Shown: positions 27,346 through 37,170 of the stretch, in pieces | Layout: the number at the start of each line of letters is the position of its first letter | How positions within the stretch are numbered: position 1 is the stretch's first letter | From: an uncultured Coriobacteriaceae bacterium | GTDB lineage: Bacteria > Actinomycetota > Coriobacteriia > Coriobacteriales > Atopobiaceae | Reading direction: 5' to 3' | DNA length: 64,000 bases | Assembly: GCA_902793195.1 (NCBI GenBank) | Contig: CADBCS010000010.1 | Location: 54,248 to 118,247, forward strand | The notes under the pieces: generated by a model | Database searches by the model: none | What the model was told of the DNA's origin: nothing | Seen by the model: the letters and a program-made list of their open reading frames with translations, nothing else | Position numbers and translations under genes: made by a program

Positions 27346-28074
27346 CTACCCGACCAGCTTCTCCAGACGCACCACCATGCCCGAGCCCATCTGCCGCGGT
27401 TCGATGCTCACCGAGTCCACGAGCAGGCGCATGAGGCGAATCCCCCTGCCCCGCTCGTCGCACGGCAGGCAGTCGTCGGAGTCGACCGCACCCGGGTCGA
27501 AGCCCTCGCCACAATCCGCCACCTCGATCACCATGCGGTCCGGATACCCACGCACGGTTGCCAGGATCCCCTGCCCGCACGTGTGGTCCGCCGCGTTGCC
27601 CATCGCCTCGCCGGCGGCAAGGATGAGGTCGAACACGGCATCGTTCGAGAAGGGCATGCTCCGTGCCTGCCGCTCGATATACTCACGCGCGTCCTGCAGG
27701 TGAGCGGCGTCCACCGGAAACGTCGTGTACCACAGCGGCTGCACCGATGGGTCGAGCTCCGGGACCTCCCGCCGCTCCTCCATCGCGCTCACGGGCACCA
27801 GGTCCACGAAGCGCGCGATCTTGAGCGTGCGCATAACGTTGGGCGTCACGTTTATGAGCGACAGCAACCCTCCGCGTTCTCGCAGGAGGCGAACAGCGCA
27901 AAAGAGGACCGACATACCCGTGGAGTCCACGTATGGCACCTCGGCCATGTTGATGACGATTCGCCGCACGCCCTCGCCCACCAGACTCTCGATGGTGCGC
28001 TTGAGGGCAGGAGCCGTCTGCGTAGAGAGGTCGCCGGACACCGGCACGAGGGCTATGTTGGGTTCGCAGGTCAT
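27346..28074 (-). CDS. Fused STAS antagonist and anti-sigma-type kinase
   Basis: A 242-residue cytoplasmic protein. Residues 1-100 are a SpoIIAA-like STAS domain with the phosphorylatable Ser51 in VDSTGMS. Residues 120-242 are a GHKL ATPase of the SpoIIAB/RsbW type with N-box EAMGN (156-160), G1 DCGEGF (187-192) and G2 GRGIRLM (209-215). In known partner switches these two activities are separate proteins, so the fusion could phosphorylate itself. The SpoIIE-type phosphatase 37 nt upstream is the obvious reverse enzyme. No sigma factor is nearby. The ATG at 28074 is chosen since upstream codons overlap the phosphatase gene. Confidence 0.85.
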   Translation of the reverse strand: MTCEPNIALVPVSGDLSTQTAPALKRTIESLVGEGVRRIVINMAEVPYVDSTGMSVLFCAVRLLRERGGLLSLINVTPNVMRTLKIARFVDLVPVSAMEERREVPELDPSVQPLWYTTFPVDAAHLQDAREYIERQARSMPFSNDAVFDLILAAGEAMGNAADHTCGQGILATVRGYPDRMVIEVADCGEGFDPGAVDSDDCLPCDERGRGIRLMRLLVDSVSIEPRQMGSGMVVRLEKLVG

Positions 28075-28111
28075 GTGGCTCGTATTCCCCTTTTGTTCCG
28101 GGAATATTCGC

Positions 28112-30352
28112 TCAGCGGCCAGTTCCCCAAAAACTCTTTCGCCCCTCGTTCGCATCGTCCTCGTCAACCTGCACGCAGACCAGCGCGACGTCGTCCTCGA
28201 GCGACTGTCCCGAGAAGGAGCGCACATCTTCCAGCACGCGGTCGCACAGGCCATCGAACCCCAACGACACCTGCCGCAAGACCGACTCGCGCAGTCCCTC
28301 CTCGTCGAAGAACGCACCGCCCGGGTTACGCGCCTCCGTAACACCGTCGGTGTAGAGCACAAGGATATCCCCTGCGCCAAGCCGCACCTCGCCGTCGCGA
28401 TAGGTCATCTCGGGGAAGGCACCCACGACGCCCGACTGCGTGCTCAGCGTTACCAGCTCACCGCTCTGCGCGCGGACCAGCAGCGCGGGCGGATGCCCGG
28501 CGGAGCAGTACGTGAGCGTATGGCTCGAAAGGTCGATCATGCCCACGAACAGCGTGGCGAACGTCTCGATACGCGAGAAGCCAAGCAGGAAGTCGTTGAG
28601 GAGGGAGACCATGCGCGCCGGACGCAAGCCCTCCCAGGAGTAGGCTCCCAGTGCCGTCTTGACCGCCGAGGAGACCGAGGCGGCCTCGACTCCCTTGCCC
28701 GAGACATCGCCCATGATGACACAGGCGCGCCGCTCGGGCAGGCGAATGAGGTCGTAGAAGTCTCCGCCCACCAAGGCGGCCTCGGTGGCCGACGAGTAGC
28801 AGCTTTGCGCCGACAGACCGTCGATGCTCTGCAGCTCGTTGCGCATGCCGCGCTGCAGGGCCTGGGCAATGTGCTTGTCGCGACTTCGGGCGCGCTCGCC
28901 CTCCATGACCTCGCGCACGTCCTCTGCGAGCCTGCGCACGAACGTCAGGTCCACGTCCTCGAACGGCTCGTCCTCGGCGTGGCGAAGCAGCAGGCAGCCA
29001 TAGGGCGAGCTGTCCATTACGCACAGTGCCGCCAGGACGCCCTGGCCATACTCCGTGTTGGCGGTGACCCATGCGAGCAGTTCGGGATGGTCCTCCAGCG
29101 GCTCGACACCCGGTGCCCGATTCGAGCGCACGAGGGCGTCGAGGTCCACTGGCACATTCGTCTCGCCGAGCTCGGGAACCAGACCCATGGTGATGCGCTG
29201 GTACGTGTTGCCGCGCAGGGGAACCAGGGCTGCGTCGATGCCCTTTGCGGCATCTTCCATAAGCGAACCGAGAACCTCGGGGGTCAGCTGCGCCTGGGCG
29301 AGCATTCGCTCGCGCAACTTGGTGCCCAGCGATTCGAGTATGTCGGCATGCTGGGCCCGAAGGGCCGCGAACGCACCTGCCAGCTGCACCGAGAGATACT
29401 CCGACACCGCGTCGAGGAGGCGCATGTCGTCGTCGCGCAACCTGTGCGTGTGGCGCCATCCCACCTCGAGCAGCGCGATCATGTGGCCACCAAACCACAC
29501 GGGCATCAGCACGAAGCTCGCAAAGGGCGGAAGAACGCTGGCCTCTGCGGTAAGTGCCGCACCCGTGCGCTCGTCCACAAACGTTCGCTCTCCCGTTTCC
29601 CCCTGCCTGAGCTGGCTCCTTGAGGGTGGGCTCACGCGAATGCAGGTCGACTGACCCACACGCGACGCGAGGTCCACGAGCGGGCTGCCGTGTCCCATGA
29701 ATGCCGGCGTGGGGACGTTCTCCAACGTCTCGGTCCTGCCCCTCAGGCGATAGCCGCCGCTCTCGGCCACATAGGCCAGCGTGCCCCATGCATCCATGGT
29801 ATCGGCAATCTCGTTGAGCACGCGGCTGAACAGCGTGCCCACGTCCAGGGAATCGAGGGTGCCCAGCACGATCTTGAGCGTGCCCGACAACCGACGGTTC
29901 GCGCGCGAGAGCTCCTCCACCAGAGGCGTCTTGCTCGCCTGCTCAGCAGCGGCATCGTCCTGATGTGCCACGAGCACGTAGGCGTGGGTTCCGGGAATCC
30001 TGAGCCTACTGCAGCGCACCAGCAGGGAGAGGTGCGCATGGTCGCTGGCCTCACATGTCACGAACGCCGTGCTGCCATCGAGCGGGAACGGAAGCGAACC
30101 CTCCAGGGGACCGTCCATGGCGGGTACCGTTGCGGGAGGGGGAAACACCCGACGCACGTTGGTCCCCACCAGATGGCCGCCCTCGGATCGGAAGAGCCGC
30201 TCCGCCTCGTCGTTGGCAAGCAGGATGCCGCCCGACTTGTCGAACAGCACGACGGCATCGTATGTGAGGGCCAATAGGGCTGCCAGCGCGGCCGCAAATG
30301 CCTGCTCTCCCAGCTCGCCCATGCTCCATGGGGCCAAGTCGTCCCGCATCAT
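28112..30352 (-). CDS. PAS/GAF-SpoIIE-type PP2C serine phosphatase
   Basis: A 746-residue soluble protein. A PAS domain (about 25-130), two GAF-like sensory regions (about 150-490) and a C-terminal PPM/SpoIIE phosphatase (about 520-740) follow in order. Metal-site motifs LVGGDFYDL and IMGDVSGKG are intact. It should dephosphorylate the STAS domain of the protein encoded just downstream, in response to a cytoplasmic signal read by PAS/GAF. It begins 6 nt after the ACT gene, so a three-gene operon ACT-phosphatase-switch is likely. Two ATG codons (30352, 30349) are possible starts. Confidence 0.85.
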   Translation of the reverse strand: MMRDDLAPWSMGELGEQAFAAALAALLALTYDAVVLFDKSGGILLANDEAERLFRSEGGHLVGTNVRRVFPPPATVPAMDGPLEGSLPFPLDGSTAFVTCEASDHAHLSLLVRCSRLRIPGTHAYVLVAHQDDAAAEQASKTPLVEELSRANRRLSGTLKIVLGTLDSLDVGTLFSRVLNEIADTMDAWGTLAYVAESGGYRLRGRTETLENVPTPAFMGHGSPLVDLASRVGQSTCIRVSPPSRSQLRQGETGERTFVDERTGAALTAEASVLPPFASFVLMPVWFGGHMIALLEVGWRHTHRLRDDDMRLLDAVSEYLSVQLAGAFAALRAQHADILESLGTKLRERMLAQAQLTPEVLGSLMEDAAKGIDAALVPLRGNTYQRITMGLVPELGETNVPVDLDALVRSNRAPGVEPLEDHPELLAWVTANTEYGQGVLAALCVMDSSPYGCLLLRHAEDEPFEDVDLTFVRRLAEDVREVMEGERARSRDKHIAQALQRGMRNELQSIDGLSAQSCYSSATEAALVGGDFYDLIRLPERRACVIMGDVSGKGVEAASVSSAVKTALGAYSWEGLRPARMVSLLNDFLLGFSRIETFATLFVGMIDLSSHTLTYCSAGHPPALLVRAQSGELVTLSTQSGVVGAFPEMTYRDGEVRLGAGDILVLYTDGVTEARNPGGAFFDEEGLRESVLRQVSLGFDGLCDRVLEDVRSFSGQSLEDDVALVCVQVDEDDANEGRKSFWGTGR

Positions 30353-30358
30353 GGGGCT

Positions 30359-30787
30359 CTACGCGTCGTCCGGCTCGTACACGTCGGCGGGTTGCAGGTC
30401 CCTAAGGCCAGCTTGGATAAGCTTGGGCTCGATGGGGTCGCCCGTGACCTTGAGCACGTCCACCGTGCGCGTGCCGATGGAGGCACAGTACGCATACTCG
30501 ATGTTGAGCCTCACCGCGGCGAGCTTGGCAAGCACCTTGGCAAGTCCCCCAGGTACGTTGTCCACCTCAACCGCAAGCACCTGCGTGGTGGCCGCCCTAA
30601 ATCCCTCGGCCTCCAACGCCTGGGAGGCGCGACGAGGAGTGTCGCAGATAATGCGCACGATGCCAAAGTCTGCCGTGTCGGCCACCATGAGCGCATGCAT
30701 CTGAATGCCGGCATCCCCCAGCACGCGCGCCAACTCCGCCAAGTTGCCCGGCTCGTTGGGAAGAAACACCGTAAGCTGATTAATCAT
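30359..30787 (-). CDS. Tandem ACT-domain protein heading the signalling operon
   Basis: A 142-residue tandem ACT protein, clearly paralogous to the one at 16282-16683 (FLPNEPGNLAELARVLGDAGIQMHALMV here against the corresponding start there). GGAGGAG precedes the ATG. It is the first gene of the operon with the PP2C phosphatase and STAS-kinase fusion, so amino-acid sensing may feed the partner switch; that link is inferred from adjacency only. Confidence 0.85.
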   Translation of the reverse strand: MINQLTVFLPNEPGNLAELARVLGDAGIQMHALMVADTADFGIVRIICDTPRRASQALEAEGFRAATTQVLAVEVDNVPGGLAKVLAKLAAVRLNIEYAYCASIGTRTVDVLKVTGDPIEPKLIQAGLRDLQPADVYEPDDA

Positions 30788-30846
30788 GGAACTCCTCCTC
30801 ACGTATCGCCCTAACAAATGACCTATTTCGTCTGAGTATACAAAAA

Positions 30847-30868
30847 GCGGGTTCCCGAGGGAACCCGC
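30847..30868 (-). terminator. Terminator after tRNA-Leu
   Basis: 10-bp perfect arms GCGGGTTCCC/GGGAACCCGC, followed by TTTTTG on the minus strand. Confidence 0.85.
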
Positions 30869-30877
30869 CTTTGCTTT

Positions 30878-30968
30878 TGGTGTCGGAGGCGGGACTTGAA
30901 CCCGCACGACCGTTAAGTTAGTCACTAGCACCTCAAGCTAGCGCGTCTGCCAATTCCGCCACTCCGAC
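30878..30968 (-). tRNA. tRNA-Leu (GAG)
   Basis: A class-II tRNA with a long variable arm, acceptor GTCGGAG/CTCCGAC, anticodon loop TTGAGGT (anticodon GAG), A73 discriminator typical of Leu, and encoded CCA. Confidence 0.95.
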
Positions 30969-30993
30969 TTGTCAACGCCTTTCGGCAAGGGGT

Positions 30994-31023
30994 ACTTTAA
31001 CACATTCCCATACCGCCATGCAA
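30994..31023 (-). promoter_or_regulatory. Promoter of tRNA-Leu
   Basis: TTGCAT (31018-31023), an 18-nt spacer and TAAAGT (30994-30999), about 25 nt before the tRNA. Confidence 0.6.
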
Positions 31024-31065
31024 GACTTTTTTCGATTTTTCGCGAGACGCCACGACCTGCCGCAT

Positions 31066-31087
31066 CGACTATCCCGCGGGATAGTCG
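31066..31087. repeat. 22-bp perfect palindrome 3' of the permuted binding protein
   Basis: Both halves of CGACTATCCCG/CGGGATAGTCG match exactly. It starts 12 nt 3' of the stop codon of the solute-binding protein and probably marks its transcript end, although no T-run follows at once. Confidence 0.6.
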
Positions 31088-31098
31088 CTATTCCCAAC

Positions 31099-32892
31099 CT
31101 ATATGGGAAGGATGTTCTCGTTCGCGTTGATGCAGAGGTAGTGCGTGCCGACGCAGGGGCCGATCGCGTATTCCTCGGGATGCGTCTCGTGGATGAGGTC
31201 CATCTCGCCATGTGGCAGATTGGCGATGAGCTGCCATGTCCCGGCCTCGAAGTTGGCCAAGGAGGCATGGTTGTCGTCTGTCGCATGGAAGCAAATCTGT
31301 CGCATCACCACGCGGGGATTGTCCCAATACGTGTCGTTCTTCTCCATGCGGATGACTGAGCCATGCTCCCATGCCGCCATGCGATACGGCCCGTTGCCCA
31401 CGAACGTGGAGGCGTCGTTGGCCCAGGACCCGTTGCCAGCCACGTCCTCGCGCACCGGGGCAAAGGCGGGCAAGGCGAGCAGCTGGTTCCAATGCGGCAC
31501 CGGACAGGCTGCGACAACCGTGAGGGTCTTGTCGTCGGTGGCCGACACGGAGAGGCTTCCCTCGTCGTAGCCCTGGATGACGGAGAACAGGCGCCGTTGC
31601 GGACTGCCGAACTCCTTGGACGCCGCGCGCTTCCATGCCACCTCGAAGTCCCTGGCGACGAGCGGCTTGCCATCCGACCACACCAAGCCGTCGCGCAGCA
31701 CGTAGGTGTACGTTATGGTCCCGTCCGCGTTCTGGACTCCCGCCACGAGCTCCCTTGCGCAGTCGGCCTCCACGATGTAGTCGTTCTCGGCGCGCTTGGT
31801 CCATCGAGCGAGTCCGGCACAGAGATGTGTGGCGATCGTGACGTCGTTGGGGGATGCGACCCACGCGGGGTCGAGCGTCGCGGGCTCCTTTCCCAGGCAC
31901 ACGTTGAGCACCTCGTCCGAGCCCTTGAACTTCGTGCCCTTGAAGCTGTGGATGCCGAGCGAGGTCAGGTAGTGTCCCTCCAGCTCCTTTGCGTGCAGGT
32001 AGGGCGTCGTGTCGTAGTACAGCGGGCTCACGCATCCAGTGTCCATGACCATGTCCTCCGCCAGGTGCAAGAGATTGCAGCGTACCGTCTGGTCGGCTGT
32101 ATTGGCGATCGTCTTTGCAAGCACGTCGTAGGTGTTGGCCCAGGTCTCGTCCGCAGCCAGCACGTCCATGCCATAGGACGCCAAGTTGAGGTTGTATATG
32201 GACACCCGCTCGTGCGCGCCCTTGCCTAACTGAGCCGTGTTGGGGGCCTCGGCGGTCCACAGGTCGAGCATGCATTGCGGGTCGGTGCATTCCAAGTCGT
32301 GGTGGGCACACACGATGGAGAAACCACCTCCCGCGCACGTGTTGGCATAGGTCTGGTCGTCCTGAACGACCACCTCCATCTCGATGCCCACCTGCTCGAA
32401 CACGCATGCGAGGTACTCGCCGATTCCCTTGCGCACCTCGTCGTTGTCGCACACGTACGTGAGCGGGGGGAAGTTCTTGAAGATTCCCTTGGCCCTGTTG
32501 TACTTGTAGTACGTCTTGAGGGTGGCCATTGCCTTGTCGAAACACGTCTTGAAGCCGTTTTGGCTGGCGTTAAAGTAGCCCTTGCTGTTTCCGTCGCCAG
32601 CTCGTGCGAAGAACTCCGTGCCATCTGGCTCAAAGACGCCACGCGGGACCAGCGTGCCTGCCGGCACCTCGCCGTTTTGGGTGATGACGCTCGTTATGTA
32701 GGAGCGGTCGACAAGCTGGCCAAGAGCCAGGCGAACCAGCGCCTGCACCTCCTGTGCGTCGTCTCCAATCTGCTGCGGACGGTCGTCCTCCTCCTCTTCC
32801 TCGGTCTTCTTGCCCGAACAGGCGCTGAGCCCTCCCAGGGCCGAGATTGCTCCCAAGCCCCGTACCAGACTTCTCCGCGTGATTGCAGCCAC
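31099..32892 (-). CDS. Family-5 solute-binding lipoprotein with swapped (circularly permuted) halves
   Basis: A 597-residue secreted lipoprotein: Tat-like RR near the start and lipobox LSAC with Cys25. After the acidic linker (about 30-45), residues 46-322 match the C-terminal half of family-5 peptide-binding proteins, ending with the usual CVSPLYYDTTPYLHAKELEG. Residues 325-597 then match the N-terminal half, beginning VLNVCLGKEPATLDPAW and running through TYVLRDGLVWSDGKP, and stop where the normal protein would cross into its second half. Both halves are complete. The GTG at 32892 is chosen because GGGAGG precedes it. It lies next to the opp operon behind a terminator, so it may supply an alternative receptor. 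Confidence 0.85.
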   Translation of the reverse strand: MAAITRRSLVRGLGAISALGGLSACSGKKTEEEEEDDRPQQIGDDAQEVQALVRLALGQLVDRSYITSVITQNGEVPAGTLVPRGVFEPDGTEFFARAGDGNSKGYFNASQNGFKTCFDKAMATLKTYYKYNRAKGIFKNFPPLTYVCDNDEVRKGIGEYLACVFEQVGIEMEVVVQDDQTYANTCAGGGFSIVCAHHDLECTDPQCMLDLWTAEAPNTAQLGKGAHERVSIYNLNLASYGMDVLAADETWANTYDVLAKTIANTADQTVRCNLLHLAEDMVMDTGCVSPLYYDTTPYLHAKELEGHYLTSLGIHSFKGTKFKGSDEVLNVCLGKEPATLDPAWVASPNDVTIATHLCAGLARWTKRAENDYIVEADCARELVAGVQNADGTITYTYVLRDGLVWSDGKPLVARDFEVAWKRAASKEFGSPQRRLFSVIQGYDEGSLSVSATDDKTLTVVAACPVPHWNQLLALPAFAPVREDVAGNGSWANDASTFVGNGPYRMAAWEHGSVIRMEKNDTYWDNPRVVMRQICFHATDDNHASLANFEAGTWQLIANLPHGEMDLIHETHPEEYAIGPCVGTHYLCINANENILPI

Positions 32893-32964
32893 TTGGACCT
32901 CCCACAAGCAGTACCCCTTTGCATCGAACCGTTAGTATAGCGCAGGCCTGAGGAGCGCATGCAA

Positions 32965-33001
32965 AAACCAGCCATTTGGGACGATCTCAAATGGCTGGTT
33001 T
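32965..33001 (-). terminator. Terminator after the opp operon
   Basis: 14-bp arms (32965-32978 and 32988-33001) around a 9-nt loop, followed on the minus strand by TTTTTGC. It separates oppF from the permuted binding-protein gene. Confidence 0.85.
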
Positions 33002-33024
33002 GCGTTTGCATATTTGACCGCTTC

Positions 33025-34053
33025 CTACACAACCTCGATAGAGGACTCCTTTATGGGGTTGGGCTCGGCAAAGTGGCATGCGCAGAAGTGGCCGGGTAGC
33101 ACTTCGCGAAGTTCGGGCTTCTCCTGCGAGCAGCACGCCTGTGCGATGGGGCAGCGCGTGTGGAAGGGGCACCCGCTGGGCGGGTCGATGGGCGATGGTG
33201 GGTCGCCGCGCAGGATGATGCGGTTGCGCGAGGCCTGGATGTCGGGGTCGGGGATGGGCACCGCCGACAGGAGCGACTGCGTGTACGGGTGGCACGGCTG
33301 GGCATAGAGCGTCTTCCAGTCGGAGTACTCCATCATGTTGCCCAGATACATAACGGCAACGCGATCCGAGATGTGCTGTACGACCGACAGGTCGTGCGCG
33401 ATGAACAGGTAGGCCGTGCCGTATTCCTGCTGCAGGTCGGAGAGCAGGTTGAGCACCTGGGCCTGGATGGACACGTCGAGCGCCGAGACGGGCTCGTCGC
33501 AGATTATGAGCTTGGGACGCAACGCAAACGCGCGGGCGATGCCAACGCGCTGGCGCTGTCCGCCGGAGAACTCGTGCGGATAGCGATTGATGTGCTCGGG
33601 ATTGAGGCCTACCACGTCCAAAAGCCCACGCACGAAGTCGATGCGCTCGTCCTTGTTGGGCATGGTGCCGTGGATGATGAGCGGCTCCGAGACGATCTCG
33701 CCAATGGTCATGCGCGGGTTGAGGCTCGCGTAGGGATCCTGGAAGACGAACTGCATGTCGCGGCGCAGGGCCTTGAGCTCCTTCTTGCTCATGCTCGCAA
33801 CATCCTTGCCCTCAAAGAGGACCTTGCCCGAGGTGGGCTCGGTGAGTCGCATGATGCAGCGACCGGTGGTCGACTTGCCACAGCCGGACTCGCCAACCAG
33901 TCCAAACGTCTCGCCAGCTGCGATGTCAAACGACACGTCGTTTACCGCATGCACGCTCCTGGCGTTCTTGCTGTGCTTGGCAATAAAGCCGCTGTCGACG
34001 GGGAACTCCTTGGAGAGGTGCTCGACGCGCAGCAGGATGTTTGAGTCTGCCAT
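33025..34053 (-). CDS. oppF: Peptide ABC transporter ATP-binding protein OppF
   Basis: A 342-residue ABC ATPase powering peptide uptake. Walker [10 protein letters not shown], signature FSGGQRQR, Walker B IICDEP and the H-loop FIAHD are present. The C-terminal Opp/Dpp extension contains [15 protein letters not shown], the cysteine set typical of the [4Fe-4S]-like or disulfide site in this subfamily. The start overlaps the oppD stop (ATGATGG), with two ATGs possible (34056 or 34053). Confidence 0.93.
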   Translation of the reverse strand: MADSNILLRVEHLSKEFPVDSGFIAKHSKNARSVHAVNDVSFDIAAGETFGLVGESGCGKSTTGRCIMRLTEPTSGKVLFEGKDVASMSKKELKALRRDMQFVFQDPYASLNPRMTIGEIVSEPLIIHGTMPNKDERIDFVRGLLDVVGLNPEHINRYPHEFSGGQRQRVGIARAFALRPKLIICDEPVSALDVSIQAQVLNLLSDLQQEYGTAYLFIAHDLSVVQHISDRVAVMYLGNMMEYSDWKTLYAQPCHPYTQSLLSAVPIPDPDIQASRNRIILRGDPPSPIDPPSGCPFHTRCPIAQACCSQEKPELREVLPGHFCACHFAEPNPIKESSIEVV

Positions 34054-35171
34054 CATGCCTCCCCTCCCTTCTTCTGTTTGGCGCCCTCGAGCTTGGTACG
34101 CGACGTCTCGGGCGCGTTGGCGGCAACGAACTCGGCATCGTTGCAGTAATGGCATTTGGCGTAGTGGCCGGTCTCGGTGGTGTGCACCGGCGGCACCGTC
34201 GAGCGGCACAGGTCGGTCGCATAGGGGCAACGCGGCGCGAACGAGCAGCCCTCGGGCAGGTCGACCAGCGAGGGCGGGTTGCCCTTGATGGGCGTGAGCG
34301 GGTGCTTCTCGTCGATCGCCGGCTCGGGAATCGAGCGGTTGAGGCCCCAGGTGTAGGGGTGGATGGGGTTGTAGAAGATCTCGTCGCGCGTGCCAAACTC
34401 CACGGGCTGTCCGGCATACATGACCATGATCTTGTCGGCGATGTCGGCGACCACGCCAAGGTCGTGCGTGATCATGATGATGGCGTTGCCGTTCTTCTCC
34501 TGCATCTCCTCCATGAGCTCGATGATCTGTGCCTGGATGGTCACGTCGAGCGCCGTGGTGGGCTCGTCGGCAATGAGGATGTCGGGGTCGCAGGCAAGCG
34601 CCATGGCGATCATCACGCGCTGCCGCATGCCGCCGGAGAACTCGTGCGGATACTCCTTGACGCGTTGCTCGGGATTGGGGATGCCCACCATGCGCAGCAG
34701 CTCCACCGAACGCTCGAGCGCCTCCTTCTTGCTCATGCCCTTGTGCAGGCGCATGCCCTCGGAGAGCTGGCGGCCGATGGTGTAGACGGGATTGAGCGAG
34801 GTCATGGGGTCTTGGAAGATCATCGCGATGTCGTTGCCGCGAACGCCCTCCATCTCCTCCTCGCTCATGGTGATGAGCGACTTGCCGCGATACAGCACGT
34901 CGCCGCCCTCGACCTTTCCGGGAGGCATCTCGATGAGACCCATTATGGTGAGGGAGGTAACGGACTTGCCCGAGCCCGACTCGCCCACCACGCCGAGCGT
35001 CTCGCCGCGGTCGAGCGTGTAGCTCACGCCGTTGACCGCCTTTACCACGCCGTCCTGCGTATGGAAGTACATCTTGAGGTCGTTTACCTCGAGCAGGTGA
35101 TGCCCCTCGGGGATGGGTGTGTCGCGCAGATCGACCTTGTTGCGCTTCTTGAGTCCAAATCCAAACATCAT
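34053..35171 (-). CDS. oppD: Peptide ABC transporter ATP-binding protein OppD
   Basis: A 372-residue ABC ATPase, partner of OppF. Walker A GESGSGKS, signature FSGGMRQR, Walker B ILIADEP and the C-terminal oligopeptide-transporter motif [15 protein letters not shown] are present. An extra ~35-residue charged tail follows. It overlaps oppC by 4 nt (ATGA) and oppF by a few nt, so the four membrane and ATPase genes are tightly coupled. Confidence 0.93.
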   Translation of the reverse strand: MMFGFGLKKRNKVDLRDTPIPEGHHLLEVNDLKMYFHTQDGVVKAVNGVSYTLDRGETLGVVGESGSGKSVTSLTIMGLIEMPPGKVEGGDVLYRGKSLITMSEEEMEGVRGNDIAMIFQDPMTSLNPVYTIGRQLSEGMRLHKGMSKKEALERSVELLRMVGIPNPEQRVKEYPHEFSGGMRQRVMIAMALACDPDILIADEPTTALDVTIQAQIIELMEEMQEKNGNAIIMITHDLGVVADIADKIMVMYAGQPVEFGTRDEIFYNPIHPYTWGLNRSIPEPAIDEKHPLTPIKGNPPSLVDLPEGCSFAPRCPYATDLCRSTVPPVHTTETGHYAKCHYCNDAEFVAANAPETSRTKLEGAKQKKGGEA

Positions 35172-36049
35172 GCATCCTTCATCTTTACGTCAAGGGCATC
35201 GCGCAGGCCGTCACCAAGCAGCGTGAAGGCGAGCACCGTGGTAAGAATGGCAATGCCGGGCATGATCATGAGCCACGGCTCGGTGGCGAGGTAGGTCTGG
35301 CCGTCCTGGATCATTATGCCCCAGGAGGGGTCGGGCGGCACGACGCCCATGCCCAGGAACGACAGAGCACTCTCGGTTAGGATGGCGCCACCGATGTTCA
35401 TCGTGGCGTACACCACGACGGAGGCGACGGAGTTGGGGAAGATGTGCCGCGTGATTATGCGCGCGTTGGACGCGCCCATGGCACGCGCGGCATCCACGTA
35501 GTCGTTCTCCTTTACCGAGAGGATCGCAGAGCGGAACACACGGGCGATGGACGGCCAACCCAGAATGCCGATGGCGATGAACACGTTTTGTATGCCCGGC
35601 CCAATTACGGCAAGCATGGCAATGACGAACAGCGTGTACGGGAAGGCCAGGAAGATGTCGGCCGTGCGCATGATGATGGTGTCCCACCAACCGCCGTTGT
35701 ACGCTGCCAAGGCACCGGCAACAAGACCGATGAGCGTGGAGATGGCCGTGGCCAACACACCTACGGCAAGCGAGATGCGCGCGCCATAGATCACGCGGCA
35801 CAGCACGTCGCGACCGAGCGTGTCGGTGCCAAAGGGATGCTCGAGCGATGGCGGCAGGCGCGACATGCTCTTCATTACCGTGGAGTCTGCCTCGGTGGGG
35901 CTTCCCAGCGTCTGCGGGACCCACAGGTCGGCAGTGAGGGCAACGAGGATCATCAACAGGATCCAAATGGCGCCGATGATTGCGAGCTTGTTGCGCTTGA
36001 GGCGCGACCAGGCGTCACCCCACAACGTGCGCGACGGACGCGTTTTCAT
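35168..36049 (-). CDS. oppC: Peptide ABC transporter permease OppC
   Basis: A 293-residue inner-membrane permease with six helices. The N-terminal OppC-type segment precedes the first helix, and the EAA-type coupling loop ([21 protein letters not shown]) is clear. It pairs with OppB. GGAGGGAGG precedes the ATG; the gap to oppB is 12 nt. Confidence 0.93.
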   Translation of the reverse strand: MKTRPSRTLWGDAWSRLKRNKLAIIGAIWILLMILVALTADLWVPQTLGSPTEADSTVMKSMSRLPPSLEHPFGTDTLGRDVLCRVIYGARISLAVGVLATAISTLIGLVAGALAAYNGGWWDTIIMRTADIFLAFPYTLFVIAMLAVIGPGIQNVFIAIGILGWPSIARVFRSAILSVKENDYVDAARAMGASNARIITRHIFPNSVASVVVYATMNIGGAILTESALSFLGMGVVPPDPSWGIMIQDGQTYLATEPWLMIMPGIAILTTVLAFTLLGDGLRDALDVKMKDA

Positions 36050-36061
36050 GGTGCCTCCCTC

Positions 36062-37099
36062 CTACTCGCTCTTTGAGGAGCCAAGACGAATGCGCGGGTC
36101 GAGGAAGGCGTAGCTCACATCCACCACAAGGTTGATGATCATCACCACGATCACGATCACCGTAACGCTTCCCATAACGATGGGCCAGTCTCGTTGCGTG
36201 ATGGCCCTATACGTCTCGAAGCCTACGCCCGGCCAGTTGAATACCGTCTCGGTGAGGATGGCGCCGGCAAGCATGCCACCAAAGTCCAGGCCGATGTAGG
36301 TGACCACGGGAATGAGCGCGTTCTTGAGCGCATGGCGCCAGATGACCGCCTTGCGCGAGAGGCCCTTTGCCCGCGCCGTTCGAATGTAGTCCTGGTTGAG
36401 CACCTCGAGCAGCTGCGAGCGCATGATGCGCGCGGTGTAGGCCGTCGACACGGCGGCGAGCGTGAGGGCGGGCAGAATGTAGTACACCCAGCCCTCAAAC
36501 TCGGCGTGTGGTCCGCCCGCGCCCGAGATGGGCAGGTAGAAGCCACCGTCCGTCACGCTCTTGAGGAACACGCCCCAAAAGAGCTGCTGCAGCATACCAA
36601 ACCAGAACGCCGGCATGGCCACGAGCGTCGATGTGACGAGCGTCACGCCAACGTCCCAGGCCGAGTATCGCTTTATTGCCGATATCATGCCGGCCGCGAT
36701 GCCGATTATGGACTCTATGATAATTGCGACGATGGCAAGGCGCACCGTATACGGGTACTTCTCGGCCAGGATGTTGGCGACGGGCTTGCCGTTCTGCTGG
36801 TACGAACGGCCCAGGTCCCCATGGAACAGGCCGACGATGTACTGGATGTAGCGCTTCCACAGCGGCGTCTCTATGGTTTTGCCGTTCTCGTCGTATATGG
36901 GCGCTCCGTTGTCGTCCGTCTCTATGAGGTGGTAGGCGGCGCGCAAGTTGACCTCGGTCTGTGGGTCGAGCTTCTTCTCGCCCGCTATGAGCTGGATGGG
37001 ATCTCCCGGTACGACGTTTTGCAGCACAAAGAGTATGAGCGTAACGCCTAGGAATACCGGGATGAACTGTAGGATGCGCTTTAATATGAACTTAAGCAT
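36062..37099 (-). CDS. oppB: Peptide ABC transporter permease OppB
   Basis: A 345-residue permease with N-terminal 'ILQFIPVFLGVTLILFVLQN' and an EAA loop (YIRTARAKGLSRKAVIWRHA). A periplasmic-side insertion of about 45 residues after the first helix contains the repeat-free hydrophilic stretch around residues 50-95, as in many OppB. It is separated from oppA by 145 nt and a hairpin, as expected when the binding protein is made in excess. Confidence 0.93.
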   Translation of the reverse strand: MLKFILKRILQFIPVFLGVTLILFVLQNVVPGDPIQLIAGEKKLDPQTEVNLRAAYHLIETDDNGAPIYDENGKTIETPLWKRYIQYIVGLFHGDLGRSYQQNGKPVANILAEKYPYTVRLAIVAIIIESIIGIAAGMISAIKRYSAWDVGVTLVTSTLVAMPAFWFGMLQQLFWGVFLKSVTDGGFYLPISGAGGPHAEFEGWVYYILPALTLAAVSTAYTARIMRSQLLEVLNQDYIRTARAKGLSRKAVIWRHALKNALIPVVTYIGLDFGGMLAGAILTETVFNWPGVGFETYRAITQRDWPIVMGSVTVIVIVVMIINLVVDVSYAFLDPRIRLGSSKSE

Positions 37100-37170
37100 G
37101 GCATTCTCCAGAGGTTATCCTGCAGACAACCAATCGAAACGGCATAACGTTCATGATTCTATTAAAGGGA

